This document shows positions 9,986-22,559 of a stretch of DNA of 64,000 nucleotides, in pieces (position 1 is the first letter of the stretch; each line of letters begins with the position of its first letter). The translations under genes and the position numbers were made by a program. Under the pieces are notes generated by a model. That model had not been told where the DNA came from. It saw nothing but the letters and a program-made list of their open reading frames with translations, and did no database searches. This DNA is from Ceraceosorus guamensis (taxonomy: Eukaryota; Basidiomycota; Exobasidiomycetes; Ceraceosorales; Ceraceosoraceae). The stretch spans positions 531,163-595,162 of the forward strand of contig NW_020290002.1 of NCBI RefSeq assembly GCF_003144195.1, in the 5' to 3' direction.

Positions 9986-12343
9986 TCAGAAGGAGTACCG
10001 AAATTCACGTTTGCTTTGTATGATCACAAGACCCTGCCGAGCCAGGCGATTCATGTGCGAGAGGTACAGTATCATAGCTATGCAAAGAAGGAGCGAGAGG
10101 GCCTACGTGACGGCGGCAGGTTTGAGACAACGTCAGCACGTCGTCTCTCTACGAGCTTTTGACTGCTGGTCGTACCTGAGTGGCGAAACCCCAGCTTAGT
10201 CCCAGCAAAAACTTGGGACGATCTTGAGTTCGAAACACCAAGGTAGCCACGATACCCGCTAAAGCAGAGCCCAGCGTGAGACTGTCCAGAGCGGAAACAC
10301 GAGAAAGAGCTCAGTATGCTTGCCATGCATCGACTGGTAGGCTGCGCTCGGTTTCGAAAAGCACTCACCATCCAGCGCTAACGCTCTTCACCTTGATATC
10401 TGCAAAATTGGCGGCCTGTCGGTTGAGGGAGAATACGGCATCAGGCGTCAGACCTGGTCCAGGCGGATGATTGAGAAGGCGACGAGAGGGCTCACTTGTA
10501 ATGGAGGTACATTAGCGACACTGATCGCTGCACCAATGTCGACCAGAAAAGCGCCTCCAAATCGGACCTTTGACACTTCAAAGAGAAGCAAGCCAAGGCC
10601 AATGCTCGTGATCTGCCGTAACGTGGCTGGCATATCTAAGCTCCGAAGCTCGCAGAGGCTCGGAAACAATAATGCGGAGTCACTCACCACATTGCCTGTC
10701 ATGACAGCGGCCAGCCTTGCTCGGTATCGATCGGCGATGACAGCTGACGCAAGGCCCACGGCAAGGCCAGACAACTTCACAGGAGCGGACATGATCAGAG
10801 CTGCGTCTCCCGAGAATCCTACATCCACCAGAATGATCGGCAAAAAGTAGGCGAGAAGAATGGCAGGAAATAGAGCAGTGCAAAAAAGAGCAGTGCTCGC
10901 AAAGAGGAGGCGCTGCTCCCGCATGATGGTGAGCACTTCGCCGGCACCCAGGTGCACACCACGTTGATGTCGAGTAGCGACTTCAACGTCTTTGCTCTTT
11001 GCTTCTGCACACGGAACTTGAGTGAGACTATGCGTCTTGCCAGCGAGCATGTCTCTCTCGCGCTCGGTGAGCCAGGGAGCCGTCTCAACGTCGCCGACAA
11101 AAAGCAGGACGGGAACGGCTACGATGACGGTGAGGACACTGGGAATACGCGCATCTCCCTGTCAGTCTCGAAAGGCTGTACTGGCCAGCCGCGCGAAGAA
11201 CTCTCACCCCGCCCAGATGAATATCCAACTCCACCTGTGAGTGGGTCCCCAGGTTGGAGTGCGGGAAAACGCTTCATTGAGAAGGCTAGACGGACCGAGC
11301 GAGTGGACGACCCGTCAGTCTTATTCGAAGCAGAGCGGGCAAAGTATCGTCTTCGACCTACGGAGAGAAAGCAGACATGACGTGCTGCACCGAAGATAGA
11401 CCATGAGCTCGATTCTGCAGATCAGATGCAAATTTGCGGCTAGAAATGTCTACAACAGCCGCCATACTCACGCCAGATAGCGAAAATACTGCGAAGCGCC
11501 TGCAGAATGGTAGAGGTGAGGGGTCAGTGTCAAGCAAGAGCTCGAGCGAGCGAGTGGGGGACCTTGACGCACTTGCCGAGCTCGCGATTTGCATACGTCA
11601 TGAAAAGCAAACAATGGGAGCGCTGCAAAAAACATGCTTCCAAAGCGCCAAGGACAATTCTACAGGCCAGTAGCTGAGACCAGTGATTGACAAACCCAGC
11701 AGCGATGCAGACGCCTCCCCAAACGAGCACGCATGTGGACAGCCACCATCGAGCTGAGTATCGCTGACAGAAGACGACAATCGCTGGCAAGAAGCACATG
11801 TGCTGCAGGCATTGGGAATCATGAGACGGCGTCGAGCGCTGAGCCCATGATGCCGGGCGGCTGTCCCATCATCCAGGGTGTTCGACCTCTAAAACTCACA
11901 GAGATGTACAAGCTACAGCTGATGATGTTGTAACGGCTGTCGCGGGAGAGTTCCAAGTCGTCTGCAAGGCCTATCACGAAAGCTGCGCTCAAGTTGCTTC
12001 GATCCAACAAGGCAACGGCAAAGGCAATAGCTAGGGGAAGAAGGTGACAATCTATCTTACGCATCATTCGAAGATAAGCATGACGCTCGTTCTTTTCTTC
12101 TGCTCTTGTCTCGTACATGCCGGGCGCGAAATAGCCGCTCATCGTATTTGGCTGCATGTTCCTGTCTGGCGTGCCCCAATCGCGTGGAGTAGCAGGCTCC
12201 GGAGACCTTGCTGCAGCGTGCACGTCCCCCATCGCATCTCCTTGGCGGATCTTCTCGAGCGGATCTTGAGTGTGCTGCTCCTCGACGGACGCGCTTGGGT
12301 TGCGATCGGCGACGAAATGCTTCGGAACGCTCGGAAGAGACAT
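9986..12343 (-). CDS. Major facilitator superfamily transporter, DAL5/allantoate permease family, 543 aa
   Basis: Ten exons in conserved phase: 12343-11900, 11802-11573, 11499-11472, 11414-11362, 11234-11208, 11138-10688, 10612-10522, 10453-10369, 10281-10176, 10102-9986. The N-terminus is cytosolic and is followed by TM1 with the family signature LLDRSNLSAAF. Later spans include WLSTCVLVWGGVCIAAGF, WSWIFIWAG (usually GWRWIFI), VLTVIVAVPVLLFVGD, LFCTALFPAILLAYFLP, GSALAGIVATLVFRTQDRPK and ALSLLLCIAMILYL. The family imports organic anions such as allantoate, nicotinate, pantothenate or biotin precursors at the plasma membrane with protons; the substrate here cannot be told. The region of TM5 (exon 4, 11414-11362) reads poorly hydrophobic, so that exon may be misread although its phase fits both neighbours. 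Confidence 0.85.
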
Positions 12344-13071
12344 CTTGGCAAAGAGCGGGATGACATAGAGGTCCGCAGTCGAGCTGGAGGTCTTGTACCA
12401 GATGAACCCTGGCTGTCGACTCTCAGTACAAGAACGTCTCCCAAGGGGCTGCTTTGATGTATCCCAGCCTTGATAGCGTTGATATGTGAAGCAGCAGTCG
12501 TGGCTTTAATGCGAGTGCAAGGGACGGTCGTTTCGCCCCGGATCCAACGATGCGAGGTCACCAAAACCTCGCTCACAATCCTCCTCCGCGAACGATCTCC
12601 TCGGGTTTCGCACACATTCAGCTGTTGGGGCCAAGGGTATCTCGCGCAAATCCAGATTCATTCCCGCCATCTTCGCGTCTGCCGCGTTCAACGAGAGGGT
12701 CTACGGCGGCGACGCCCCATTTGTTGCATTTCATCTTCTCCTTTCATGAATCCTTCTGCTGGCAGTGACAGGTAAAAAAAGCCCAAAAGCCGCAGGCCTT
12801 GAGCTTAATTTGGGCGGACGAAGCGAGATGAGCTTGAGGTATTATGTGCCCTTGGGGCTTCATTTGGTGCATGACCTCGGGGTCAGCAATGTAAACCGTG
12901 CGAGTACTGCACGCCTCTGTCTTGACGAGTGACGTGAGTTGAGCCCCATTCAAGAGTGCGAGTGAGCGCAAGCCACTCGCATGATTCGTGTTTGCGAGAT
13001 GTATGCGCTGTCGGCCGTCCGAGTGGGTCTGGCGCTGCGGATGCGGGCCAAAGACATGCGCGTTGAAGCCA
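12344..13071. other. Intergenic region, upstream of the MFS transporter
   Basis: About 730 bases between the transporter start and the VAM7 stop, both genes on the minus strand. An A-tract (12775-12781) and short frames only; no gene or clear motif. Confidence 0.5.
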
Positions 13072-13920
13072 TCACAGCCTATCCATCTGTCTTTCGGCGC
13101 CCGTCATCTTGCTCTCCACCTGATCCACTTCCTCTCCTAGTCCGCGCAGCATATCCGTTTGTTCTTGCAGCTCTTGATTGATAGCCAAGCCTATTTGCCT
13201 CTGTCTGCGGAGCACCGCCGCCAAGTCTCCCAAGCGAGCATCCTGCGAGTCCATCTGTCCTTGCTGCAGCTTGACCAGTCCTTCGTCATCTAGAGCCCGT
13301 GTCTGATGAGTCTCGACTGGCGGGGGCGGGGCACCCAACGTCCTGCTGGTCGCGCCTTGATGCGGCCGATTGGGGGCTTGCCCAGCATACGACCCTGGCA
13401 CATAAGGCTGCCTCGGTGCTGTGATGCGTTGCGACCCTGGTTTCCCGGAGCCCGAGGCATCTTGGCTGGGTAAAGCGGGTGTTGCTACAGACAGGGCCTT
13501 TTTGTCGCTAGGCGCCAATTCGATAAATGTGGCAAACTCCGGTGCTTGTCTCCACCTCGAGTCGGCACAGCTGAGGATTGCTCTCATGTACCGTTCCAAG
13601 CCGGCCCGCCTCTCTCTCGTCTCTTCATCTTCTGCTGGCTTGTTCGTGCGTGCCACGGCTGCTTCGCGGCTCAAGAGACCGCCTAAGGAACCGATGGCAC
13701 GGATGGTGTTTCTAGCCGCATGCTTGGGTGGGAAAGCAGCAGGCGGATTACCCAAGCTACTCAGCGTGGTATGAAGCGCTAAGAATTCGCTGTAACGACG
13801 CCAGACTGTCCAGCTGCGGACTGGCAGAGCCACGCGCAGAGCGTAGACAGTATGCTTAGGTGATGGACTTGTACGAGTCTCTGACGAGGGCAAGGTGATG
13901 GACTGAATTGGGGCCGTCAT
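13072..13920 (-). CDS. VAM7: VAM7-like vacuolar SNARE with PX domain, 282 aa
   Basis: Single exon, ATG at 13920. N-terminal PX domain (about residues 15-135) with the PI3P-binding signature TVWRRYSEFLALH and the basic, proline-bearing loop AAFPPKHAARN. A Pro/Gln-rich linker follows (residues about 150-210). The C-terminus carries one SNARE helix (LGDLAAVLRRQRQIG, then LAINQELQEQTDMLRGLGEEVD) of the SNAP-25-like Qc type, with Gln in the zero-layer region. There is no transmembrane anchor, as expected for Vam7, which is held on the vacuole by PI3P and the HOPS complex and drives homotypic vacuole fusion. The end (AERQMDRL) stops a few residues earlier than yeast Vam7, so a short last exon could be missing. 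Confidence 0.85.
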   Translation of the reverse strand: MTAPIQSITLPSSETRTSPSPKHTVYALRVALPVRSWTVWRRYSEFLALHTTLSSLGNPPAAFPPKHAARNTIRAIGSLGGLLSREAAVARTNKPAEDEETRERRAGLERYMRAILSCADSRWRQAPEFATFIELAPSDKKALSVATPALPSQDASGSGKPGSQRITAPRQPYVPGSYAGQAPNRPHQGATSRTLGAPPPPVETHQTRALDDEGLVKLQQGQMDSQDARLGDLAAVLRRQRQIGLAINQELQEQTDMLRGLGEEVDQVESKMTGAERQMDRL

Positions 13921-14688
13921 CTTTTTGCACGATGATGTCTCAAGACGGGCCGGCGCGTCGCTAGGTCGAGTCCGGGTGCAAGGCAGGCAAAGCTGGCGGA
14001 GGGGTCAATGGAGGCTGAGACCGCACTAAATTGGTCACTTGTGGCTGCCGATGTCCAGCCATCCGCACATCTGTGATGGTTGCGGAAGCTGCAGACAGCG
14101 TGTGTAAATGGCGTCGAGAGACGCACCATCGGCGGCAGGGGCCGGTGAGGCGGTGTGCATGCATGGCGAGAGGGCCGATACAGCCAGGATCACGTGATGC
14201 GATCGCAAGCAAGGAACGGAACATCGCTCGAGCCCGCGATGATGGATGCGCGCGAATATTCCGCGCGGCCGGCCCGAATTTTGGTCAACGTAGAGAAATG
14301 CTCACACTCTCTCACACTGCCGAAGTGCCTGTGCAGCGAGCTTCAGATCTTCTTCCCCGTGACGCTAACCAAGCTCGCGTGCACGAGCACATCCATGCAG
14401 CAGCACAGAGCAGCCAATTTTGGCAGGTGTGTTCCGCGCTGCAGCGCACATCATGCAGCAGCAGAGAGCGGAGCATAGCAGAGCACAGCAAGCAGGTCAT
14501 ATTGAAAGGTTGCAAATCGGACGATCTCGCTCGTCGTTCCATCAAAAGCGGGCTCGACACACTTGACTTCACACCCAAGGGCCACTCGAATTCTCTCGTT
14601 CTCAACCACCATCGCACCCGTCCTCCCGGCGACGATCACATCTTCAGAGCTCTGTTCACCCGCTCACCACTACCCGATACCTGCAACC
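13921..14688. other. Shared divergent promoter of VAM7 and ERG6
   Basis: About 770 bases between the two starts. It contains a palindromic ATCACGTGAT (14189-14198) and an AGCAGCAG/AGAGC-rich stretch near 14455-14495. No coding frame of note. Confidence 0.55.
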
Positions 14689-16252
14689 ATGGCTCCTACC
14701 GCTACCAACGTCCGCAATCTGGACGGCATCAAGAACTACACCGCTTTCTGGCAGAAGGACTCCAAGACGGACAGCAAGACGGACCAGGACAATCGCCTCA
14801 GCGAGTACACCAGCGTCGTCAACGGTGAGTATCTCGGCAAGTCCATCTTCGAGCTGTCCGATGTCTTTCAGGGGAGCAAGTGCAGTGCTGCAGGGCGGGT
14901 GGGCCACCGCAGTGGCTATTGTTGGCCAAAGCGCAACAGGTACCCCTTGTATGCGCTCAACTCTCGTGTCGAAGTCTCAGGCTGCTCGCTAAGCTACATC
15001 GACGCCGCATACAGCGTCGCCATCATGCCTCCTTTTCACTTTGCTAGAGCGTCCAGACCGCAACATCCACTGACAGAAGCTCTGCGCCCTCTTATCAGGC
15101 TATTACGATGGTGCCACTGACCTGTACGAGTACGGCTGGGGTCAAAACTTCCACTTCGCCCGCTACTACCCTGGGGAAGCGTTCTATCAAGCTATCGCAC
15201 GACACGAACACTACCTAGCCTTTGCAATGCACCTCAAACCCGGTATGCGAGTCCTGGATGTAGGCTGTGGTGTTGGAGGACCTGCGAGGGAGATTGCTCG
15301 CTTTGCCGGAGTCGAGATTGTTGGCCTCAACAACAACGACTACCAGATCGAGCGCGCCAACAGGTATACCAAAAAGGCTGGTCTGGAGAAGCAAGTGTCG
15401 TGTGAGTTTGCAAGGTGGTGCTGGAGGCGCTGGTGCTGTCCTAAAGAGAGAGAGCACTGATTCGGTAGACATCATTTACAGTCACTAAGGGCGACTTCAT
15501 GAAGCTAAGAGAGCAATTCGGTGAGAACAGCTTCGACGCTGTGTATGCCATCGAGGCAACTTGCCACGCCCCGTCCTGGGAAGGTATCTATGGCGAGATT
15601 TTCCGGGTCCTCAAGCCAGGTGGATACGTAAGTCAAGCAAGTGAGCGATTTGTCTGAGCAGGCCATGTCGCTCATCAAATACTCTCCTTTTCCCTTTCCA
15701 CCCCCACCCTTCAGTTCGGCCTGTATGAGTGGTGCATGACCGACGCGTGGGACGCTTCTAACCCCGAGCACAAGCGTATCGCACACGGTATCGAGGTTGG
15801 AGATGGAATTCCAGAGATGAGACCAATCAAGGCGGCTCGATCAGCTCTCAAGCAGGTCGGCTTCCAGATCGAGACGGACGTCGACTTGGCAGATGTCGGA
15901 GACAAGATCCCTTGGTACTACCCCTTGGAAGGCGACATTCGCAAGGTGCAGACTCTGTGGGACATCTTCATGTGCTGGCGGTGAGTGGCTAGGTGTGGGG
16001 TCGTGGGGCAGAATTGCGAAAGAAGCTTGGTGCTCACAGCTCCACCCTATACCTGCACACAGTATGACTTGGGTCGGCAAAGTCACTACGCAGACCACTG
16101 TTCGCGTGCTGGAGACTGTCGGCATCGCACCTAAGGGTACCTACGACGTCGGAGAGTCTCTCAAGGTGGCTGCTGAGGCGCTCGTAGCGGGAGGCAAAGC
16201 CAAGCTCTTCACCCCCATGATGCTCTTTGTCTCTCAAAAGCCTCAAGCTTGA
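14689..16252 (+). CDS. ERG6: Sterol 24-C-methyltransferase, 346 aa
   Basis: Five exons: 14689-14824, 15099-15401, 15482-15627, 15715-15980, 16063-16252. It transfers a methyl group from SAM to C-24 of zymosterol (or lanosterol in some fungi) in ergosterol synthesis, at the ER or lipid droplets. Family motifs in order: sterol-binding signature [21 protein letters not shown] motif [51 protein letters not shown]; and [16 protein letters not shown]. Length is slightly below yeast Erg6 (383 aa), mainly at the N-terminus. The start follows Kozak-like context (ACCATGGC). Its 3' end meets that of eIF2B-alpha 166 bases away. Confidence 0.96.
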
Positions 16253-16418
16253 GGTGATGCCAAGCTGCCGGGGTGGAGGACAGATCATTGTACATACTTC
16301 GCGAATCAATGACACTTTCTTTTGCACTTTGAAAGCTCTCGAGGTCGCGTGCCCAGACACGCAAGGGGCTGCACACGCTCCATTTTGCGGACTGTGCTCT
16401 TGTGTCTTGGCTAAAGCA

Positions 16419-17716
16419 CTAGTCCGCTCCACCATACACCGACAAGAGCGCGTCTCCAACGCCCGAGCTGGTTGCGAGGACGCCGACGTCGGAGAAGAGG
16501 GCAGCGAGGAGATGTGGCGGTGTGTAGTCCACCTGGCGTGAAAGCGTAGTGTTAGGATCGATGAGGAGCTGGCACACACGAATCTTTGAGGCCGCTTTTG
16601 AGCTCACCAAGGGATTCAGATCCTCCATGGCTTGTGTCATGCGGTGCTCCGAGGCACCGCCACCTATCCTTCCGCTCGCCGAGCCCTTCGCGTCTGATGG
16701 TGCCTCGGGCGGAGTCAATGGCAGAATGTGCCGTCTCGATGTCGGCACATCGTGCTGAGAAAGGGGAAAAACTCGCAAGAACTTGAAGCTGCAAGAGCGC
16801 GCGAGCGACCGGGCTTCAGCGGCTCGAGGTGTGTCTGAGCGAGCTTGAGCACGAGCAACTCACCTCTCCGCAGCCGCGTAACAGGGTCTATCGCTGGCCT
16901 TTGCAATCAGTGCCAATTGCAATGTTCCGACCGCATTGAGCAGTCCTCCACTCTCGCAGACGCCCTCGGCGCCGACCAGTACGAGATCCACCTTTGACAT
17001 GATGTATGCAGCGGCGGAGTCACACACCACCGTGCAAGGGATGCCGGCCGCTTGAAGCTCGTTGTAAGTCTTGATACCCAAGCCCATAGGTCGGGCTTCT
17101 GTGACGTAAACGCTTGGACGTCGGCCAGCTTCGGCAGCTGCTAGGAGGATGTGCATCACTACCCGCGAGTAAGAGTGAGTGAGGATCACCTGTGAGTGCG
17201 AGCCATAGGTCGTTTGTCTTGTTCAGTAGCAGCACAACGCATAGAGCAGAGGTGAAGACGAGACTAAGTGCTTACCGCGTCGTCCTTGATGAATGACATA
17301 GCCCTCTTTGCAATGACGTCTCTACACAAGGGCACAGTCTTGCCCGCATATTCCCTGGCAACGGCAATCAGGTCCCTCTTCATCTCTTCGAATTCTCGAT
17401 CTCCCCAAGCCATAGCGCCCACCAATCTGGCAAACAGATCCAGGCCAGCCGTCGCAGGAACAGGATTAGACAGAGCATCCTTGAGCTCTTCGGAAGCCTT
17501 CTTGAGCAGTGTGGTGAGCTCCGTGGTCGTCTGAACGGATGTCATAGATATCAGGTCGCAAAGGCTGAGCATGGCGGCGATGGGCATGGGCATGTCGGCG
17601 GAGGATGCGAGATGCGCTTGATATGAAGAATGCACATCGAAAGACGCCGTCTTGACGCTCGATCCAGATCGGCCTGTTTCCTTCGACTCAGCATCATGGA
17701 GAGGTGCGAGAGCCAT
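16419..17716 (-). CDS. GCN3: Translation initiation factor eIF2B, alpha subunit, 378 aa
   Basis: Three exons: 17716-17276, 17189-16864, 16788-16419. Regulatory alpha subunit of the eIF2B guanine-nucleotide exchange factor, which senses phosphorylated eIF2 in the cytosol. Family landmarks: LFARLVGAMAWGD and FIKDDAVILTHSYSRVV spanning the first intron; VYVTEARPMGLG; VCDSAAAYIMSKVDLVLVGAEG; then FKFLRVFPLSQHDVP across the second intron and VDYTPPHLLAALFSDVGV near the end. A Ser/Gly-rich insertion (about residues 265-305) separates the last two blocks and is absent from human EIF2B1. Divergent with the BUR1 kinase. Confidence 0.95.
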
Positions 17717-18610
17717 GATGACGATTGCTGAGCAGAAGAGGAGCTAGATGCTCACCCTCGGGCTGCGTACTCGAAACGGGAACGCTACAGAGTCAGCTGG
17801 TGCTGCTGGCTACGCGAGGCGTACGGTCTTGAAGTAGTTTTTGCTGCTATTCTGGCTGCAGCTTGTGGCGCAATCGACGATGTGTTAGCAGCTTCAGACG
17901 AGGTTGCTTGCAAGGGAAGCACGTTGGAGGAGATGATACCGCACTTCGTCCTGAGGTCGGAGCGGATGCGGGCGCAACAAGGGTGCGCGCTTTTGAGTCG
18001 ATCAAGTCGGCCAACACGTCGTTTGCATGGGTGTGCTCCTTGAATATGATGACTTGCTACGATGTGGTGAAGGTGGGTGAACAGTTTGCCTTGCTTTGGA
18101 AGCGCTGATTCCTTGAGCACTTCAGGGCGGCGTGTGCAGATATGAGGGTCAGTCTTGACTGGTTTGTGCTGTTACAGGCCGTGGTGCATGGTGGGACGCA
18201 GAACCCTCCTCGAATCACGGCACGTGATCGGCGGTGCGATGAGCGCGCATCACGTGGCGGAGATCCGAGGCCATATCACACGTCTATACCGAATCGTGTC
18301 GTCCGCATACCTCTCGTTCGCAAGGCTGCTCGCATCTTTGGCCCTCCATCCTTGCCGGCATCCCAGAGTACTCATCGTCGCTCGCAGAAGTCTCTGAATC
18401 GTCACAGAGACAATCGCCTTCAACGGCCGCCGAAGCGCGCTGTAGGATCATTCTCTTTGCCCCGCACGAGGGCACAACCTGCCTCTGAGTCACTCGCGCT
18501 GCGCTCGTCTTTGCACACCGGTGGTCTCCTCTCTTCCACTCTTGCTAGGCAAAAGCTTCGCCAGAAACGTGCAGAACCCCGTAGACAGTAAGGAATCGTG
18601 CATACAAAGC
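17717..18610. other. Shared divergent promoter of eIF2B-alpha and BUR1
   Basis: About 890 bases with two CACGTG palindromes (18221-18226 and 18251-18256). Open frames on both strands are short and not protein-like. The BUR1 frame stays open upstream to about 18521, but without an ATG. Confidence 0.5.
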
Positions 18611-21600
18611 ATGTCAGCGATTCAAAGAGGCAGGCCAAGCGGCTCAAGCAGCGACTCTCGAATGCTCAACATCCTTGGAACTTCCCAAGCCACACGCCAG
18701 GAAGGGTCAGACGACGCATCAGAGGAAGGCGCAATCACGCCTCCTTCCCACGGCCGCCCAACTTCCTTCAATGTCAGAGGAAGCGCCAATGGGGCTTCTT
18801 GGCAAGCATCTGACCTGCAGCGGTCGCAGCAGCGATCACAGTTGGGTGCGGCAAGGCTGTCGGAGGAAGATGAGCATTCCGCGCCTGCACCGGAGCATCG
18901 CTCGAGCAGACCTTATCTGCCACGGACACCAATGAGACCAGCGGGGAGTCATGAGCAGCAACAAGGACCAGAAAAGCTTGATGGATCCAGATCAGCAGGT
19001 GATCGAAGTCCAAAGGCTACTGACTCTTCCTTTCACAGGAGTGCAAGGCGTCCCCGCAACGAGTCTCCCAAGGAGGCATTGCACGACGAGGCTCGCACTT
19101 ACGCGGATAATCATGCTCCTGAATCTCGTCGCGATTCTTGGGAGTATGATCGCAGCTCTAAGCGAATGCGTAGAGAAGCCTCGCGGTCTCCTTCGGCGCA
19201 TAGCCACCACTCGAGGGGGGATCCGAGGCGAGCGGACCATCAATTCAAGTCGGAAAAGCATCGCACCGATCGCTGGACACCAGAGCGAGAACGCTACGGA
19301 AACCATCGTGATGAACGAAGCTCGCGCCGTCGGGTAGAGGAGAACGGCCGATCGGATCATGACAGACATCGAGATCGCTACGACGCAGGTCTTGGCAGAG
19401 ATAGTCGCATACAAGAACTAGAAGGAGGGTATGATCGTGAGAGGAGGCGACATGAAGACGACAGAGATGCGGATCGTGTCTTGGATCGCCACATTTCGAG
19501 GCACAGTCGTGACAATTACGACCGAGAATGGCATCGCCGTGAGAGGGAACGTGAAAGGGAACGCGAGTACCCGGACCATCATCGAGAGCGCAGCGATCGA
19601 CGCCGAGGCATTGTTCACCCGGAAGAAGGTCGACTCACACGAAACGAGAGGAGCTTGCAGTCCGAGCGAAATGCTCATGCGCGCAGGTCGAGGTCACCCC
19701 ACTATCAAGACGAGGATCTCAACTTGCGCCGACGTCGCAGACCGAGCTCTCCTTCCTATCGGGATGATGATGCCTACACTTTCAGACGTCAAGAGCAGAG
19801 GCATGGCACTCCTCATCGCGTAGATCGCTCGAATCGAAGTTACTACGACGAATATAGGGGGCAGGGAGAGGACGTGGCCTGGGGAGCTCGTAGAGTGGAT
19901 CGCGAGGTTGCGGAGAGCGATTCATCGCGGCAACGTGCTGAGCGGCGCCACGACTCACCAGAGAGAACTCTTTCTCGCAAAGCGTCGTCCATCTCTTTGA
20001 AAGCGAAAGCCAGCTTGCAAGACTTTTCTGCTTCGTCTAACAAGACGCACAACAAAAATCATCTCCCTAGCTCGGGGGATCCCGATCTGCAACAGGAGCC
20101 AGACGAACCCGCACCACCTGCAACGCCACCTCCGCCCTCCGAGCAGCCACCTCCGCCTGAGCTACTGCCCTCCCCACCGGCGCCTCTAGCGCTAGTCGAT
20201 GAAGATGGCGACGTTAGGATGCGGGATGCGAGCGCTGTCCCTTCTACTTTGACGGGCGCTCGCAGTGTCGGTGCCCGGACAAGTGGATGGCGAACAGGCG
20301 CACACACGTCCAGAACCAACGCTAGCAGCATTGACTCTTTCAGCCCTGCTTTGTTCAACGGAGACGCCCCCAATCGGCATCCAAAGGACGATGATGTCGA
20401 TCGTGGGCCGCCTACAGTCAGCGAGCGAGTCCGACGCCGCAACAGAGCTCAACCGGTCCCTTTGGAGCACCGCATTTTCAAGGGTTGTAGCCCCGTTGAC
20501 ATGTACGACGTGGGTCAAAAACTTGGTCAAGGGACGTTTGGGTGAGTGACAGCATGGGGACCCGCATTCTAGCCATGTTCAATCTCCCTTGCTCACGATC
20601 GAATTCACTCGATGCAGAGTCGTCGAGCGCGCGAAGCATAAGGTGACAGGCAACGATGTCGCCATGAAGCGTGTGACCATACACGATGAGAAGGACGGCG
20701 TGAGTCGGAGCGATGCTCGTGGTGCAATCGATAGACGCTCACCTGCTACCTACACCGTCTTTGCAGTTTCCTTTGACGGCTATACGCGAGATCAAATTGC
20801 TCAAACGCCTGTCTCATCCTGCCATTGTGCCAGTCATAGATATGGCATACAGACGCTTCTCTGACCGCCGACCAAGGGAAATCTACATGATCGAACCCTA
20901 CATGGACCATGACTTGAATGGCATGCTGGAGAACCCTTCCATCAGCTTCACGCCAAGTCAGATGAAGCTGTACATGAAGCAGCTTCTCGAGGGAACGCTC
21001 TACATGCATCAGGTAAGTCCTCTCGCATTTGCATAGTGTGACGATGGGCGGATGAGCTCATGTCGGGCTTGCGTGCCTCTCAGAATAAGATCTTGCACCG
21101 AGATATGAAGGCTGCAAATCTCCTGATAAACAACGAGGGCCAGCTGCAGATCGCAGACTTTGGGCTTGCCCGGCCTTTCAGAGATCCGGGACATGCTTGG
21201 AAGCGGGACGGGTGGAAGGGTGGTGATGCTGCTCAGGCGTACACGGAGATGGTGGTCACGCGGTGGTATCGGCCGCCGGAACTGTTGGCTGGCGAGCGAA
21301 AGTATGGCCCACCCATCGATATGTGGGGTCTGGGGTAAGTCGCAAAGAGGCTCAGCACATCATTGCGCGCTTCTTCTGATCAGATGCACGCTCGCCCTGC
21401 CAGATGTATCCTCGCCGAAATGGTCATCAAGGGACCCCTGTTCAAAGGCACTTCAGAGATCAATCAGCTCGAGCTCATAGCACAGCTGTGTGGCTCCCCA
21501 AACGAGAAGAACTACCCCGGCTGGAATAGCCTGCCTGGTGTCAGGAATGCAAGAGCTGATGGCCGACCTTCGTCCGATGAGGAGCCAGGCCGCCATGACT

Positions 21601-22559
21601 TTGGTAATCACCCTCGCCGGGTGATTGAGCACTTCACGAAGGGACCGGTCAACGTGTGAGTTGAGGACTCCCTCAGTTGGAGGTGGCAGGGGAAGGACTG
21701 ACGTTGGGAAGTTGATATTTGTCAGACGACAAGAGCTAGCAGACCTTATCGACAAACTCTTAGTGCTGGATCCAAGGAAGCGTATGACGGCAGAAGAAGC
21801 CCTGCAACACGAATGGTTCTGGCAAACTCCTTACCCTGCGCTGCCGACTTCGTGAGTCTTCTTGAGCATCAGGCCCGGCTGTGTCGAGTGGTGCTGACCC
21901 GAGACCTTGTCCGTCGCTGTCGCAGCCTGCCACGCTATGAGGCTTCCAAGGAGATAGACAGGCAGCAATTGCGTGAGGGTCGGAAGAGAACGCACGCTCC
22001 GCCTGCCCGTCCACCCCAACCGCCTGTCGCCATGCTACAACCAATGCAGGCCGGCATGCCTCGCATGGCTAATGGCGCCCCCACAAGCATGGCTTTTGCC
22101 GATCCCGTATCTATGCATCCGCTCAACAATCCATCTCGAGCATCAGGCATCTCCCACGGCCAGGGAATGGGGCCGGCAAACACGAGTCAATGGGGTCACC
22201 CACATCCCGTGCAGCAGCAGGTACCCCCGCCTCGAGCGGGAGCGGGAGCGTTCATGGGTTTGGCGAATGGAGGCGGCCAAATGCATCATGCGGGCCCAAA
22301 CGCCGGGCCGAGTCAAGTCGGCTACCCGCAGTCTCGTGGGCCTCCACCTGGGTCGCAGACCTTTTCACAATCTGGACTTCCGCCCCGCCCAAGCTTTGTC
22401 CCAGACTCTACGCAGATGCATCAGCAGCACAGACCTGGTCCGCATCCTTCCCGTGGATATCCTCTTCCTAACTCGGGTCCTGGAAATGGTCAGCTCCCAC
22501 CTTACCAGCCACCTCCACTCGGTCGCCAGCGTCCTCAGGCATACGACTACGACTACTGA
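18611..22559 (+). CDS. BUR1: BUR1/CDK9-type cyclin-dependent kinase with long charged N-terminal extension, 1173 aa
   Basis: Seven exons: 18611-20541, 20618-20699, 20767-21012, 21084-21334, 21404-21655, 21726-21851, 21926-22559. The kinase domain starts near residue 625: [27 protein letters not shown] (PITALRE-like helix), [14 protein letters not shown] (catalytic HRD), [10 protein letters not shown], and the T-loop [19 protein letters not shown]. These match CDK9/Bur1, which phosphorylates the RNA polymerase II CTD and Spt5 during elongation. The first 620 or so residues are disordered and packed with RD, RE, RS and RRR strings ([15 protein letters not shown]), followed by a Pro-rich stretch. 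The C-terminal 200 residues are Pro/Gln/Met-rich. The ATG at 18611 is the first in frame after non-ATG-open sequence; a later Met is possible. Confidence 0.9.
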
